DNA of 64,000 nucleotides from Iodobacter fluviatilis (GTDB lineage: Bacteria; Pseudomonadota; Gammaproteobacteria; Burkholderiales; Chitinibacteraceae), in the NCBI RefSeq assembly GCF_004194535.1, contig NZ_CP025781.1, positions 372,001 through 436,000 on the forward strand, in the 5' to 3' direction. Shown here piece by piece: positions 12,501 to 19,864 of the stretch. The first letter of the stretch is position 1. The number at the start of each line of letters is the position of its first letter. Below the pieces are notes generated by a model, which ran no database searches, was not told the DNA's origin, and was given only the letters and a program-made list of their open reading frames with translations. Made by a program: the position numbers and the translations under genes.

Positions 12501-15500
12501 ACACCAAGCAAGCTGGGTGATGACACAGGTTCTGTCAAAGAAGATACAACGCTGACGACCAGCGGAACCTTGCTCGTTAACGACAAAGATGCAGGCCAAT
12601 CTAGCTTCCAAGCACAAACTGATGCGGCTGGCACTTACGGCAAATTCAGTATTGATGCAAATGGCAAGTGGACTTATGCGCTGAACAATAACGATCCTAT
12701 CGTTCAGGCGCTAAAAGACGGCGATGTAAAGACTGAAACCTTCACCGTTAAATCGGCAGACGGCACAACAAGCACGATTACCGTGACGGTCAACGGAAGC
12801 AATGAATCCGCCAGCGTCGGCCACGGCGCAGTACAAGAAGACACTGTTCAAAGCAGCACAGGCACGCTGACTGCCACCGGTGGCGCGACCTTTATGCCGC
12901 AAACCGATGCCGCAGGCACTTACGGCAAGTTGACGCTGAGCAGCGATGGCAAGTGGACGTACATACTCAATAACGACGCTGACAATGTTCAAGCCCTTAA
13001 AACTGGCGAATCCAAAACCGAATCCTTCGACGTAACGCTGAGCGACGGCACCAAAACCACCATCACCATCGATGTGCAGGGTCTGAATGACAAGGCCATC
13101 ATTGGTCAAGGCCAAGGTGATGTCGGCGCAGGTACAGTCAAAGAAGACACACCAGCGCAAACCACCACAAGCGGCCATCTGACGGTTACTGACAAAGACG
13201 CCAGTGAAGCCAGCTTCACGCCACAAAGCGTGAAGAACGCTTACGGCACATTCACCCTGCAAGCCAATGGTAATTGGAAGTTCGATATCGACAATACCAG
13301 CACCACGGTTCAAGCATTGAAAGAAGGCGAACAGATCAAGTTTGATCTACCCGTAACGAGCTTGGATGGCACCACTGGTAAAGTGAGCATTACTGTCATC
13401 GGCACCAACGATGCGGCCATCATTGGTCAAGGCCAAGGTGATGTCGGCGCAGGTATCGTCAAAGAAGACACACCAGCGCAAACCACCGCAAGCGGCCATC
13501 TGACTGTTACTGACAAAGACGCCAGCGAAGCCAGCTTCACGCCACAAAGCGTGAAGAACGCTTACGGTACCTTCACCCTGCAAACCAATGGCGATTGGAA
13601 GTTCGATATCGACAACAGCAGCACTACGGTTCAAGCACTGAAAGAAGGCGAGCAGGCTAAGTTTGATCTACCCGTAACGAGCTTGGATGGCACGGCAGGC
13701 AAGGTCAGCATCACCGTGATCGGCACGAATGATGCACCAAGCAGCACGGGTGGCGCGGTAACCGGCTCCGAAGATACGGTTTACGCCTTTAAATGGAATG
13801 ACTTTAATGCCGTCGATAGCGATACAGCGGCAAGCAGCCTTTCGATCAAATTAAGCTCGCTTCCTGCGGACGGAATATTGCAATTTAATGGGCTCACCAT
13901 TACTAACCCAGCCCAATTCACCATCAGCAAGGCCGATATTGATGCGGGTAAGCTGACCTTTGTGCCAGATGCTAATGAATCGGGGAACAATAGCTTTAAC
14001 ACGGCTGGCACTGGTGATCAGAAATCGGACTATGCGAAATTTGATTATCAAGTGAATGATGGCAGCGCCAGCAGCGACAAAGTCAGCATGGTGGTAGACA
14101 TCAAGCCTGTAGCCGATATGCCGGTCATTTCGATTGGTGGGATCAGCATAGTTGATGGCACCACAACCACCGTTACACCACCAAAAGGCAATGGTTTAAT
14201 CCAGCAGTACTACGCACCCAACACAAATGACAATCTAAACACCACCACGGCCAGAACGCCAACGCTGATCGAAACAGCACTTGAAGGCAAAACGCCAACC
14301 AGCACCACACTGGTGAGCTCAGCCGATGTGTATATAAATAATGGCGCATCTGCACCAAGCGGCATCGCTACTGATTCTGCCTACAGAGTCAGCGGTTTAG
14401 TTTTCTTAGAAGAAGGCAAAAACTATACGTTCAGCGGCTATGTTGACGATACTTCCCTACTTAAAATTGGCGGCGTAGAGCTAATGAATCGCCCTTACGA
14501 TGGCTATGGCACATTTACCGCTACGCCATTTGTCCCTAGTAAATCAGGCTACTACACCGTTGAGTTTCTCGTTTACAACGCATCCAACGTAGGTGCGATG
14601 GATCTAAATGTAAGCGTCAATGGCGCAAAAGCCATCGATTTTAATACCAGCAACTTCCCGCTCTTTAGCAATTTAGCTCAGCTAGAAAGCACCGGCGGCT
14701 TGCACAGTAATATGGTGGCTACAGGCGATGGCGGCTACTACCCACAAGGCATTAGCGGGCAGGAAGACAGCTTTATCAAGCTGTTTGGCTTGGCGGCAAA
14801 ACTCAGCGATACCGATGACTCTGAAACCCTGCAAAGCCTTTCACTCACCGAGCTTAAAGCCGGCAGCACCGTTTTTGATGGTGTGCATACCTATAACGCG
14901 CCTAGCGATAGTTCGGCTCTCAATCTAAAAGGTTGGGATTTAAACAATCTGCAAATCAGACCGCCCCGTAACTTCTTTGGCGAATACAAGGTTGGCCTGC
15001 AAGCGGTGAGCGTAGAAAACAGCACGGGTGAAACAGCAACCAACAACGCCTTTGTATCGATTCAAGTCGCCAATACCAACGATACGCCTACGACCAGCGA
15101 CGATAGCGCAAGCATCCGCGAAGACAGCACACCGAACCCAATTACCGGTAATGTGCTGAGCAACGATAGCGATGTAGATGGCGATAAGCTGGTGGTTCAG
15201 GCCATCAACAACATCGCCGCCAATGTAGGTAAAGCCATCAGCGGCCAATTTGGCCAGCTCACGATCGATCTGGACGGCAACTATCGCTACACACTGGACA
15301 ATAACAACCCGCGTGTAAATGCACTTAACGACAGCGACTCCTTAAGCGAAAAATTCACCTACACCGTATCTGATGGTAAAGGCGGCACATCTACAGCCAC
15401 ACTCACGATTAATATTCAGGGCCATACCGATCCGGTGGTGATTATGGGCTCCAGATTTAATGACCAGATTGGCGATCTGTTTGGTGAATCAAACAATCTG

Positions 15501-16430
15501 TGGACGAATGAGAAAACAGAAGGCACGGTGATTGATCTGCAATTGGGCGGCGGCTCTGTTGCAGGTGCACCTAATCCAAACCCTAGCCAGCGCTTCCAGT
15601 ACACCCAGTCAATTGATCAGGTCATTGATGCAGGTGGCGGCAACGATTACGTTGAATCAGGCCGCGGCGATGATGTGATTTATGCTGGGGACAGCGATTC
15701 TGCAGGCTACAAGTTTGCAGATATTCTGGGCCAGAAGCTAATGACGCTGGATTTAGGCTCTTTAATAGACTCCAGCACTCAGCTGTTTAGCGCCACTGCA
15801 GGAGTAAGCAATCCTAAGGCCGACGTGGTGAACGGTGGGAGCGGGCATGACGCCATCTTTGGTCAATCAGGTGTGGATCTGCTCTATGGCCATACCGGCA
15901 ATGATTACCTTGATGGCGGCAACGAAAACGATGCCTTACGCGGTGGGCTTGGTAACGATGTACTGCGTGGCGGCTCGGGCAACGATGTCCTCAGAGGCGA
16001 TGCCGGTGATGATGTCTTCCTCTGGATGCCAGGCGACCAAGCCGTTGCACGAGGCGCTACAGCCGCTGGCACAGGCAACGAGTTTGGAGTGGGTGCCAAT
16101 GTCAACGTGGTAAAAGCCGCTACCGATGTGGTAATGGACTTTAATCAAAATGTTACAGCGGGCAATAACGATAAGCTCGACATGCGTGACCTGCTGATTG
16201 GTGAAACGCATGGCAGCAACGATATTGGTAACTTACTCAACTATCTGCACGTTGAAAAAACCAGGGGTAGCACGGTGATTCACGTCAGCACCGCAGGGGA
16301 ATTTAATACTGGCTACAGCGCCGGTAAAGAAGACCAAACCATTATTTTGCAGGGCGTTGACTTAACCGGTGCAACAGATGCAGATATCGTCAAAAACCTA
16401 CTACAAAACAACAAGCTCATTGTTGATTAA
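3585..16430 (+). CDS. giant RTX adhesin with retention module and VCBS repeats (LapA-like)
   Basis: This 4281-aa protein has the plan of a type I-secreted, outer-membrane-anchored biofilm adhesin. Residues 1-135 form a retention module (ATIVQIDGKVYLRDASG), with a TAAG at 117-120 matching LapG-type dialanine cleavage sites. Three cadherin-like repeats follow (about 175-445), then about 28 VCBS-type repeats of mostly 106 aa (about 450-3380). A further cadherin-like unit and a PA14-like segment (about 3534-3685) come next. RTX calcium-binding nonapeptides (GGxGxDxLxG, about 4080-4145) and a type I secretion C-terminus close the protein. The start is the ATG before MAEQIKTTQ; no strong Shine-Dalgarno is visible. 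No LapBCE exporter, LapD or LapG is in the window. The long frame is intact despite highly repetitive DNA, which suggests selection. Confidence 0.92.
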   Translation: MAEQIKTTQAHATIVQIDGKVYLRDASGKTVPLQKGQELNEAQILVTDADGYVQLQIPNGQLIDIGPTRTVQIDAQMLGSATFDAATAAINDLAASTAKIATAINNGQDLSTELEATAAGLGGTGQGEGHSFVQLLRVAEGVNPLAFNFATNFETTPNDAPPTQAIIVAEQGILAVNDAVTLEEDGQSRINVLGNDSGNNITVSSASASNGTVVINTDGTITYKPNANYNGPDQITYTITDANGAVSSATVAVTVTPVNDLPTQVDNNGNPTSTPVQISTKEDTPIAGKVNAKDPDGDTLTFTPKDQPTHGSVTVNPDGSYVYTPAPDYNGKDSFTVTVGDGKGGTAIIVVDVTVDPVNDAPVGNNQSVTTPEDTPITGKLIASDKDGDPLTFVAKDQPTHGTVTVKPDGSYVYTPAPDYNGKDSFTVTVGDGKGGTAIITIDVGITPVEDPTNISGTDLGIVQEDGVLIAEGKLNVSDKDAGQSEMQPAFIQNEFGTFAIDKDGKWSFTLDNNAKEVQALTSQDSFDKTFTVQSLDGTTHDVVVTIKGQDDAAKITPNKPGDDAGQVKEDTVLTTSGTLLVNDKDAGQSSFQAQTDTDGTYGKFSIDADGKWIYVLNNAASNVQALKDGEVKTETFTVKSADGTTSNVVVAIIGTNDAAIITPNKPGDDAGQVKEDVTLTTSGTLLVNDKDAGQSSFQAQTDVMGTYGKFSIDANGKWTYVLNNAASNVQELKEGETKTETFTVKSADGTTSNVVVTIVGTNDAAIITPNKPGDDAGQVKEDVTLTTSGTLLVNDKDAGQSSFQAQTDVAGTYGKFSIDENGKWTYALNNAAANVQALAEGEIKTETFAVKSADGSTSSVVVTIVGTNDAAIITPNKPGDDAGQVKEDVTLTTSGTLLVNDKDAGQSSFQAQTNVAGTYGKFSIGTDGKWTYALNNAAANVQALAEGEIKTETFAVKSADGSTSSVVVTIVGTNDAAIITPNKPGDDAGQVKEDVTPTTSGTLLVNDKDAGQSSFQAQTDADGTYGKFSIGTDGKWTYALNNAAANVQALAEGEIKTETFAVKSADGSTSSVVVTIFGTNDAAIITPNKPGDDAGQVKEDVTLTTSGTLLVNDKDAGQSNFQAQIGTDGTYGKFSIDANGTWTYVLNNSSTNVQELKEGETKTETFVVKSADGTTSNVVVTIVGTNDAAIITPSKPSDDAGSVKEDTTLTTSGTLLVNDKDAGQSSFQAQTDVAGTYGKFSIGMDGKWTYALNNNDPIVQALKDGEVKTETFTVKSADGTTSTITVTVNGTNETATVGHGAVQEDTVQSSTGTLTATGGATFVPQTDAAGTYGKLTLGSDGKWTYTLNNDADNVQALKTGETKTESFDVVLSDGTKTTITIDVQGLDDKAIITPSKLGDDTGAVKEDTTLTTSGTLLVNDKDTGQSSFQAQTDLAGTYGKFSINANGKWTYALNNAAANVQALNEGETKTETFAVKSADGTTSSVVVTIVGTNDAAIITPNKPGDDAGQVKEDVTLTTSGTLLVNDKDTGQSSFQAQTDLAGTYGKFSIGTDGKWTYALNNSATNVQELKESETKTETFIVKSADGTTSSVVVTIVGTNDAAVITPSKLGDDAGQVKEDVTLTTSGTLLVNDKDAGQSSFQAQTDLAGTYGKFSINANGKWTYALNNAAANVQALNEGEAKTETFAVKSADGTTSNVVVTIIGTNDTAIITPNKPGDDADQVKEDVTLTTSGTLLVNDKDTGQSSFQAQTDTDGTYGKFSIDANGKWIYALNNSATNVQALDEGETKTETFAVKSADGTTSSVVVTIVGTNDAAIITPNKPGDDVGQVKEDVTLTTSGTLLVNDKDAGQSSFQAQTDLAGTYGKFSIGTDGKWTYALNNNDPIVQALKDGDVKTETFTVKSADGTTSTITVTVNGSNESASVGHGAVQEDTVQSSSGTLTATGGATFVTQTNTAGTYGKLTVGSDGKWTYILNNDADNVQALKTGESKTESFDVTLSDGTKTTITIDVQGLDDKAVITPSQPGDDAGSVKEDTTLTTSGTLLVNDKDAGQSSFQAQTDTDGTYGKFSIDANGKWTYALNNSATNVQELKEGETKTETFVVKSADGTTSNVVVTIVGTNDTAIITPNKPGDDAGQVKEDVTLTTSGTLLVNDKDAGQSSFQAQTDLAGTYGKFSIDVNGKWTYALNNAAANVQALAEGEIKTETFAVKSADGTTSNVVVTIVGTNDAAIITPSKPSDDAGQVKEDVTLTTSGTLLVNDKDAGQSSFQAQTDVAGTYGKFSIDVNGKWTYALNNAAANVQALAEGEIKTETFAVKSADGTTSNVVVTIVGTNDAAIITPSKPSDDAGQVKEDVTLTTSGTLLVNDKDAGQSSFQAQTDVAGTYGKFSIDANGKWTYVLNNAASNVQELKEGETKTETFVVKSADGTTSNVVVTIVGTNDTAIITPNKPGDDAGQVKEDVTLTTSGTLLVNDKDAGQSSFQAQTDTDGTYGKFSIGTDGKWTYVLNNAAANVQALAEGETKTETFVVKSADGTTSSVVVTIVGTNDAAIITQNKPGDDAGQAKEDVTLTTSGTLLVNDKDAGQSSFQAQTDVAGTYGKFSIDVNGKWTYALNNAAANVQALNEGEAKTETFAVKSADGTTSNVVVTIIGTNDTAIITPNKPGDDAGQVKEDVTLTTSGTLLVNDKDAGQSSFQAQTDVTGTYGKFSIDVNGKWTYALNNSATNIQELKEGETKTETFAVKSADGTTSSVVVTIVGTNDAAIITPSKLGDDTGSVKEDTTLTTSGTLLVNDKDAGQSSFQAQTDLAGTYGKFSIDANGKWIYALNNSATNVQELKEGETKTETFAVKSADGTTSNVVVTIVGTNDAAIITPSKLGDDTGSVKEDTTLTTSGTLLVNDKDAGQSSFQEQADVAGTYGKFSVDVNGKWTYALNNSATNVQELKEGETETETFAVKSADGTTSNVVVTIIGTNDAAIITPSKLGDDTGSVKEDTTLTTSGTLLVNDKDAGQSSFQAQTDAAGTYGKFSIDANGKWTYALNNNDPIVQALKDGDVKTETFTVKSADGTTSTITVTVNGSNESASVGHGAVQEDTVQSSTGTLTATGGATFMPQTDAAGTYGKLTLSSDGKWTYILNNDADNVQALKTGESKTESFDVTLSDGTKTTITIDVQGLNDKAIIGQGQGDVGAGTVKEDTPAQTTTSGHLTVTDKDASEASFTPQSVKNAYGTFTLQANGNWKFDIDNTSTTVQALKEGEQIKFDLPVTSLDGTTGKVSITVIGTNDAAIIGQGQGDVGAGIVKEDTPAQTTASGHLTVTDKDASEASFTPQSVKNAYGTFTLQTNGDWKFDIDNSSTTVQALKEGEQAKFDLPVTSLDGTAGKVSITVIGTNDAPSSTGGAVTGSEDTVYAFKWNDFNAVDSDTAASSLSIKLSSLPADGILQFNGLTITNPAQFTISKADIDAGKLTFVPDANESGNNSFNTAGTGDQKSDYAKFDYQVNDGSASSDKVSMVVDIKPVADMPVISIGGISIVDGTTTTVTPPKGNGLIQQYYAPNTNDNLNTTTARTPTLIETALEGKTPTSTTLVSSADVYINNGASAPSGIATDSAYRVSGLVFLEEGKNYTFSGYVDDTSLLKIGGVELMNRPYDGYGTFTATPFVPSKSGYYTVEFLVYNASNVGAMDLNVSVNGAKAIDFNTSNFPLFSNLAQLESTGGLHSNMVATGDGGYYPQGISGQEDSFIKLFGLAAKLSDTDDSETLQSLSLTELKAGSTVFDGVHTYNAPSDSSALNLKGWDLNNLQIRPPRNFFGEYKVGLQAVSVENSTGETATNNAFVSIQVANTNDTPTTSDDSASIREDSTPNPITGNVLSNDSDVDGDKLVVQAINNIAANVGKAISGQFGQLTIDLDGNYRYTLDNNNPRVNALNDSDSLSEKFTYTVSDGKGGTSTATLTINIQGHTDPVVIMGSRFNDQIGDLFGESNNLWTNEKTEGTVIDLQLGGGSVAGAPNPNPSQRFQYTQSIDQVIDAGGGNDYVESGRGDDVIYAGDSDSAGYKFADILGQKLMTLDLGSLIDSSTQLFSATAGVSNPKADVVNGGSGHDAIFGQSGVDLLYGHTGNDYLDGGNENDALRGGLGNDVLRGGSGNDVLRGDAGDDVFLWMPGDQAVARGATAAGTGNEFGVGANVNVVKAATDVVMDFNQNVTAGNNDKLDMRDLLIGETHGSNDIGNLLNYLHVEKTRGSTVIHVSTAGEFNTGYSAGKEDQTIILQGVDLTGATDADIVKNLLQNNKLIVD
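5240..13090 (+). repeat. tandem 318-bp coding repeats (VCBS modules)
   Basis: Inside the adhesin gene the DNA repeats with a 318-bp period, each unit encoding about 106 aa. The unit reads GDDAGQVKEDVTLTTSGTLL, VNDKDAGQSSFQAQTD, GTYGKFSID and GKWTYALNN in order. Units 10101-10418 and 10419-10736 appear identical base for base, indicating very recent duplication or gene conversion. A shorter variant module (VGHGAVQEDTVQSS) occurs three times, near 7480, 9355 and 12825, each directly after a module with NNNDPIVQALKDG. Confidence 0.9.
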
Positions 16431-16435
16431 ACCCC

Positions 16436-16463
16436 AAAACGGCTCCTTAAGGAGCCGTTTTTT
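16436..16463 (+). terminator. rho-independent terminator of the adhesin gene
   Basis: AAAACGGCTCC-TTAA-GGAGCCGTTTTTT forms a tight GC stem followed by a T run, starting five bases after the adhesin stop codon. Confidence 0.9.
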
Positions 16464-16483
16464 ATTGTCTGCTCAACATTCTA

Positions 16484-16840
16484 GGCCAAGGCCGCTTTAA
16501 TGCTTACACCATAGAATTACTGCAAAAAATGGGTTATGAAACCAGCCAGCTGCACTCAAAATTTTGGCAAGCGTTTGAGCATAGCAACGCGCCACATATG
16601 GACATTATCATTACCGTTTGCGATAAAGCCCACGGTGAAGCTTGCCCCACACGGCCAGGCCACCCCATCAGCGCACAATGGGGCTACGAAGACCCACACG
16701 GCGATACCGAAGAGGAAAAGCGCGCCTCATATAGTAAAATATTCACCCAAATCAAACGCAGAATTGATCTACTCGTCAGCTTGTCATCAGAAAAACCACA
16801 ACATTTATCCCTAAATGACACCGTAAAAGAAATCGGATAA
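16484..16840 (+). pseudogene. 5'-truncated arsenate reductase (ArsC, LMW-phosphatase type) relic
   Basis: The readable frame carries the middle and C-terminal parts of a thioredoxin-type ArsC: GRFNAYTIELLQKMGYE, SKFWQAFE, DIIITVCDKAHGEACPTRPG, AQWGYEDPHG and the IKRRIDLLVSL tail. The N-terminal P-loop (CX5R) with the nucleophilic cysteine is absent, because homology begins directly after the adhesin terminator. An ATG at 16529 could start a 103-aa product, but without the P-loop it could not be a phosphatase or reductase. No other ars genes are nearby. I regard it as a headless remnant. Confidence 0.7.
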
Positions 16841-16989
16841 AGCGTCATTTAAACGAGAAAATACAAAGGAGCAGCTGCCTTGTTTGCTATATCCGCCAAC
16901 ACGGCTGCTCTTCTGAAACATCTACAAATTTGCCAAGCACGAACCGCTATCGCTTTTTAGCGCCCCCTCGGCCAACTACATTTGCTCGT

Positions 16990-17009
16990 AAGATGATTCA
17001 AATCATCTT
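16990..17009. promoter_or_regulatory. perfect palindrome upstream of the clpB promoter
   Basis: AAGATGATT-CA-AATCATCTT is a perfect 9-bp inverted repeat with a 2-bp centre, lying seven bases upstream of the heat-shock -35. It lacks a T run in the right place for a terminator, so it may be an operator or the end of a decayed element. Confidence 0.4.
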
Positions 17010-17015
17010 TTAGCA

Positions 17016-17044
17016 CTTGAAATCCCCCTGCCCCACCCCCATCT
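17016..17044 (+). promoter_or_regulatory. sigma32-type heat-shock promoter of clpB
   Basis: CTTGAA (17016-17021) and CCCCATCT (17037-17044) with a 15-bp spacer match the proteobacterial RpoH consensus (CTTGAAA, 11-16 bp, CCCCATNT). It lies 34 bp upstream of the clpB start codon. Confidence 0.8.
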
Positions 17045-17078
17045 CTAAAGTAAGAACTAATACGAGGAGGTGTTCAAG

Positions 17079-19661
17079 ATGCGTTTCGATAAGCTGACCA
17101 CAAAATTTCAACAGGCGATTGGTGATGCGCAAAGCAGTGCCAATGCTCATGACAATCCTTATATCGAACCCCAGCATGTTTTGGCAGCTCTGCTCGCCGA
17201 TGTCGATTCTGGCACGCCTGCCCTGCTGGCGCGGGCGGGGGTGAATGTCAACCCACTCAAAAACGCCCTCACCGCCGCCATTGAACGCCTACCCAAAGTG
17301 TCCGGCAACGATGGTGATATCAGCGTTTCTAAAGAGCTAAGTAATTTACTCAATCTAACCGATAAAGCCGCGCTAAAACGTGATGACCAGTTTATCTCCA
17401 GCGATTTGTTCTTACTGGTTTTAAGCGCCGACAAAGGCGAAACAGGCCGCCTATTAAGAGAAAACGGCGCGAATAAAGAGGCTGTTACTGCTGCGATTGA
17501 GGCGGTGCGTGGCGGGCAGAGTGTAGATAGCTCTGAAGCGGATCAAAACCGTGAAGCGCTAGATAAATACTGCATGGATCTGACTGAGCGAGCCAAAGCA
17601 GGCAAGCTAGACCCCGTCATTGGCCGCGACGATGAAATCCGCCGCGCCATGCAGGTGCTGCAACGCCGCACCAAAAACAACCCTGTATTGATTGGCGAGC
17701 CGGGCGTGGGTAAAACTGCGATTGTAGAAGGCCTCGCCCAACGGATTGTGAATGGTGAAGTGCCAGAATCGCTCAAATCCAAGCGCGTATTGGTACTCGA
17801 TCTGGCGTCTTTGCTGGCGGGCACCAAATACCGTGGCGAATTTGAAGAGCGCCTAAAAGCCGTGCTGAACGAGCTAGCCAAAGACGAAGGCAATACCATT
17901 ATCTTTATCGACGAGCTGCATACCTTGGTGGGTGCGGGTAAAACCGAGGGCTCGATGGATGCGGGCAATATGCTCAAACCCGCACTGGCGCGGGGCGAGT
18001 TGCATTGCATCGGCGCAACTACGCTGGATGAATACCGCAAATACGTTGAAAAAGACCCCGCGCTAGAACGCCGCTTCCAAAAAGTACTGGTGAACGAGCC
18101 TAGCGTGGAGGCCACCATCGCCATCTTGCGCGGCTTACAAGAAAAATACGAAATCCATCACGGGGTAGAAATCACCGATCCTGCGATTGTGGCCGCTGCT
18201 GAGCTAAGCCATCGCTATATCACCGACCGTTTCCTGCCCGATAAAGCCATCGACTTAATCGACGAAGCCGCAGCCCGTATCAAGATGGAAATCGATTCCA
18301 AACCCGAAGTCATGGACAAGCTAGATCGACGGATTATTCAGCTCAAGATTGAGCGCGAAGCCGTGAAACGCGAGAAAGATGAAGCATCTAAAAAACGCCT
18401 CACCTTAATCGAAGAAGAAAGTGCACGTTTAGAGAAAGAATACTCAGACTTAGAAGAAATCTGGAAAGCAGAAAAAGCCAGCGTACTCGGCAGCCAAGCG
18501 ATTCGGGAAGAAATTGAGCGCGTTAAAACCGCGATGGATGCCGCCCAACGCCGTGGTGAGTGGGACAAAGCCAGCGAATTGCAATACGGCCAATTACCGC
18601 AGCTTGAGGCCAAACTCAAAGCCGCCGAAGCGTCCGAGGCCACCGGCGGCAAGCTCAAATTGCTACGTACCCAAGTGGGCGCAGAAGAAATTGCCGAAGT
18701 CGTGAGCCGCGCAACGGGCATCCCAGTCAGCCGCATGCTGCAAGGCGAGCGCGAAAAATTGCTCACCATGGAAAACGCCCTGCATCAAAAAGTAGTGGGG
18801 CAATCAGAAGCCGTGCGTTTGGTATCCGATGCCATTCGCCGCTCCCGCGCAGGGCTTTCAGACCCTAACCGCCCTTACGGCAGCTTCTTATTTCTTGGCC
18901 CAACTGGCGTGGGTAAAACTGAGCTGACCAAGGCATTGGCGGAATTCTTATTCGACTCGCCGGATCATTTAATTCGCCTCGATATGAGCGAGTTTATGGA
19001 AAAACACAGCGTATCCCGTTTAGTGGGTGCGCCTCCAGGCTATGTAGGCTATGAGGAAGGCGGCTACTTAACCGAGGCCGTGCGCCGCAAACCCTATAGC
19101 GTGATTTTGCTGGATGAAGTCGAAAAAGCGCATCCGGATGTATTTAATATCCTGCTGCAAGTGCTGGACGATGGCCGCCTCACTGATGGACAAGGACGAA
19201 CGGTTGATTTTAGAAATACCGTGATTGTGATGACCAGTAATCTAGGTAGCACGCAAATTCAAGCCATGGCCGGCATGGATTATCAGCTCATTAAAATGGC
19301 AGTATTAGCAGAGGTTCAAAGCCATTTCAGGCCAGAATTTGTAAACCGTATCGATGAAATGGTGGTATTTCATTCACTAGATCAAGCGGCAATTAGAAAT
19401 ATTGCCCGTATTCAACTTAATCGCTTGCAAGGACGTTTAGCCCATATGGAAATTGAGCTAAGTGTGAGCGATGCAGCGCTTGATTTGGTTGCGGCAGCAG
19501 GGTTTGATCCCGTTTATGGAGCACGGCCTTTAAAACGCGCTATTCAAACTGAAGTTGAAAATCCACTTTCTAAGGCAATCCTAGAGGGGAAAGTGAGCGC
19601 GGGGCATGTACTGACCATTGATGTTGACAATGATGCACTATTTTTTAAGCAATCCGAGTAA
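17079..19661 (+). CDS. clpB: ATP-dependent disaggregase ClpB
   Basis: ClpB is a hexameric AAA+ chaperone that, with DnaK/DnaJ/GrpE, extracts polypeptides from aggregates in the cytosol. The 860-aa product has the full family length. It shows an N-domain (residues 1-145), AAA1 with Walker A GEPGVGKT near 205 and Walker [10 protein letters not shown], a coiled-coil middle domain (about 405-520, [13 protein letters not shown]), and AAA2 with GPTGVGKT near 605 and [14 protein letters not shown]. The start is the ATG at 17079 with AGGAGG at 17065-17070. A GTG at 17070 would overlap that site and is rejected. Transcription is probably RpoH-dependent, and a strong terminator follows. Confidence 0.97.
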   Translation: MRFDKLTTKFQQAIGDAQSSANAHDNPYIEPQHVLAALLADVDSGTPALLARAGVNVNPLKNALTAAIERLPKVSGNDGDISVSKELSNLLNLTDKAALKRDDQFISSDLFLLVLSADKGETGRLLRENGANKEAVTAAIEAVRGGQSVDSSEADQNREALDKYCMDLTERAKAGKLDPVIGRDDEIRRAMQVLQRRTKNNPVLIGEPGVGKTAIVEGLAQRIVNGEVPESLKSKRVLVLDLASLLAGTKYRGEFEERLKAVLNELAKDEGNTIIFIDELHTLVGAGKTEGSMDAGNMLKPALARGELHCIGATTLDEYRKYVEKDPALERRFQKVLVNEPSVEATIAILRGLQEKYEIHHGVEITDPAIVAAAELSHRYITDRFLPDKAIDLIDEAAARIKMEIDSKPEVMDKLDRRIIQLKIEREAVKREKDEASKKRLTLIEEESARLEKEYSDLEEIWKAEKASVLGSQAIREEIERVKTAMDAAQRRGEWDKASELQYGQLPQLEAKLKAAEASEATGGKLKLLRTQVGAEEIAEVVSRATGIPVSRMLQGEREKLLTMENALHQKVVGQSEAVRLVSDAIRRSRAGLSDPNRPYGSFLFLGPTGVGKTELTKALAEFLFDSPDHLIRLDMSEFMEKHSVSRLVGAPPGYVGYEEGGYLTEAVRRKPYSVILLDEVEKAHPDVFNILLQVLDDGRLTDGQGRTVDFRNTVIVMTSNLGSTQIQAMAGMDYQLIKMAVLAEVQSHFRPEFVNRIDEMVVFHSLDQAAIRNIARIQLNRLQGRLAHMEIELSVSDAALDLVAAAGFDPVYGARPLKRAIQTEVENPLSKAILEGKVSAGHVLTIDVDNDALFFKQSE

Positions 19662-19692
19662 CTCATTCGCTCAGATATAGCAGCTCAGAACC

Positions 19693-19716
19693 GGCGACCT
19701 GAGGGTCGCCGTTTTT
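19693..19716 (+). terminator. rho-independent terminator of clpB
   Basis: GGCGACC-TGAG-GGTCGCC followed by GTTTTT, 31 bp after the clpB stop. Confidence 0.9.
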
Positions 19717-19864
19717 ATCCGTAGCATTACTGATCCAATGTTTTATAAAAAACACGGTTTACGATAAACATCGCGTTTTTATTCAACGCTCATATTTTTG
19801 TAAATTATTCACAAATATCTTCATTATGCGATAAGCTAAACGATCAAACCTTGAAAAAAATGTA

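Noticed and set aside
5240-13090. CRISPR array
   Set aside because: The periodic repeats are 318-bp coding units with no short repeat/spacer alternation.
5033-13634. Many long minus-strand open frames across the adhesin repeats
   Set aside because: They recur every 318 bp in phase with the sense repeats and have no independent start signals or family features; they are shadows of the VCBS coding units.
17010-17021. Half of a CIRCE (HrcA) operator before clpB
   Set aside because: TTAGCACT is present once, but the inverted partner GAGTGCTAA is absent at the required spacing.
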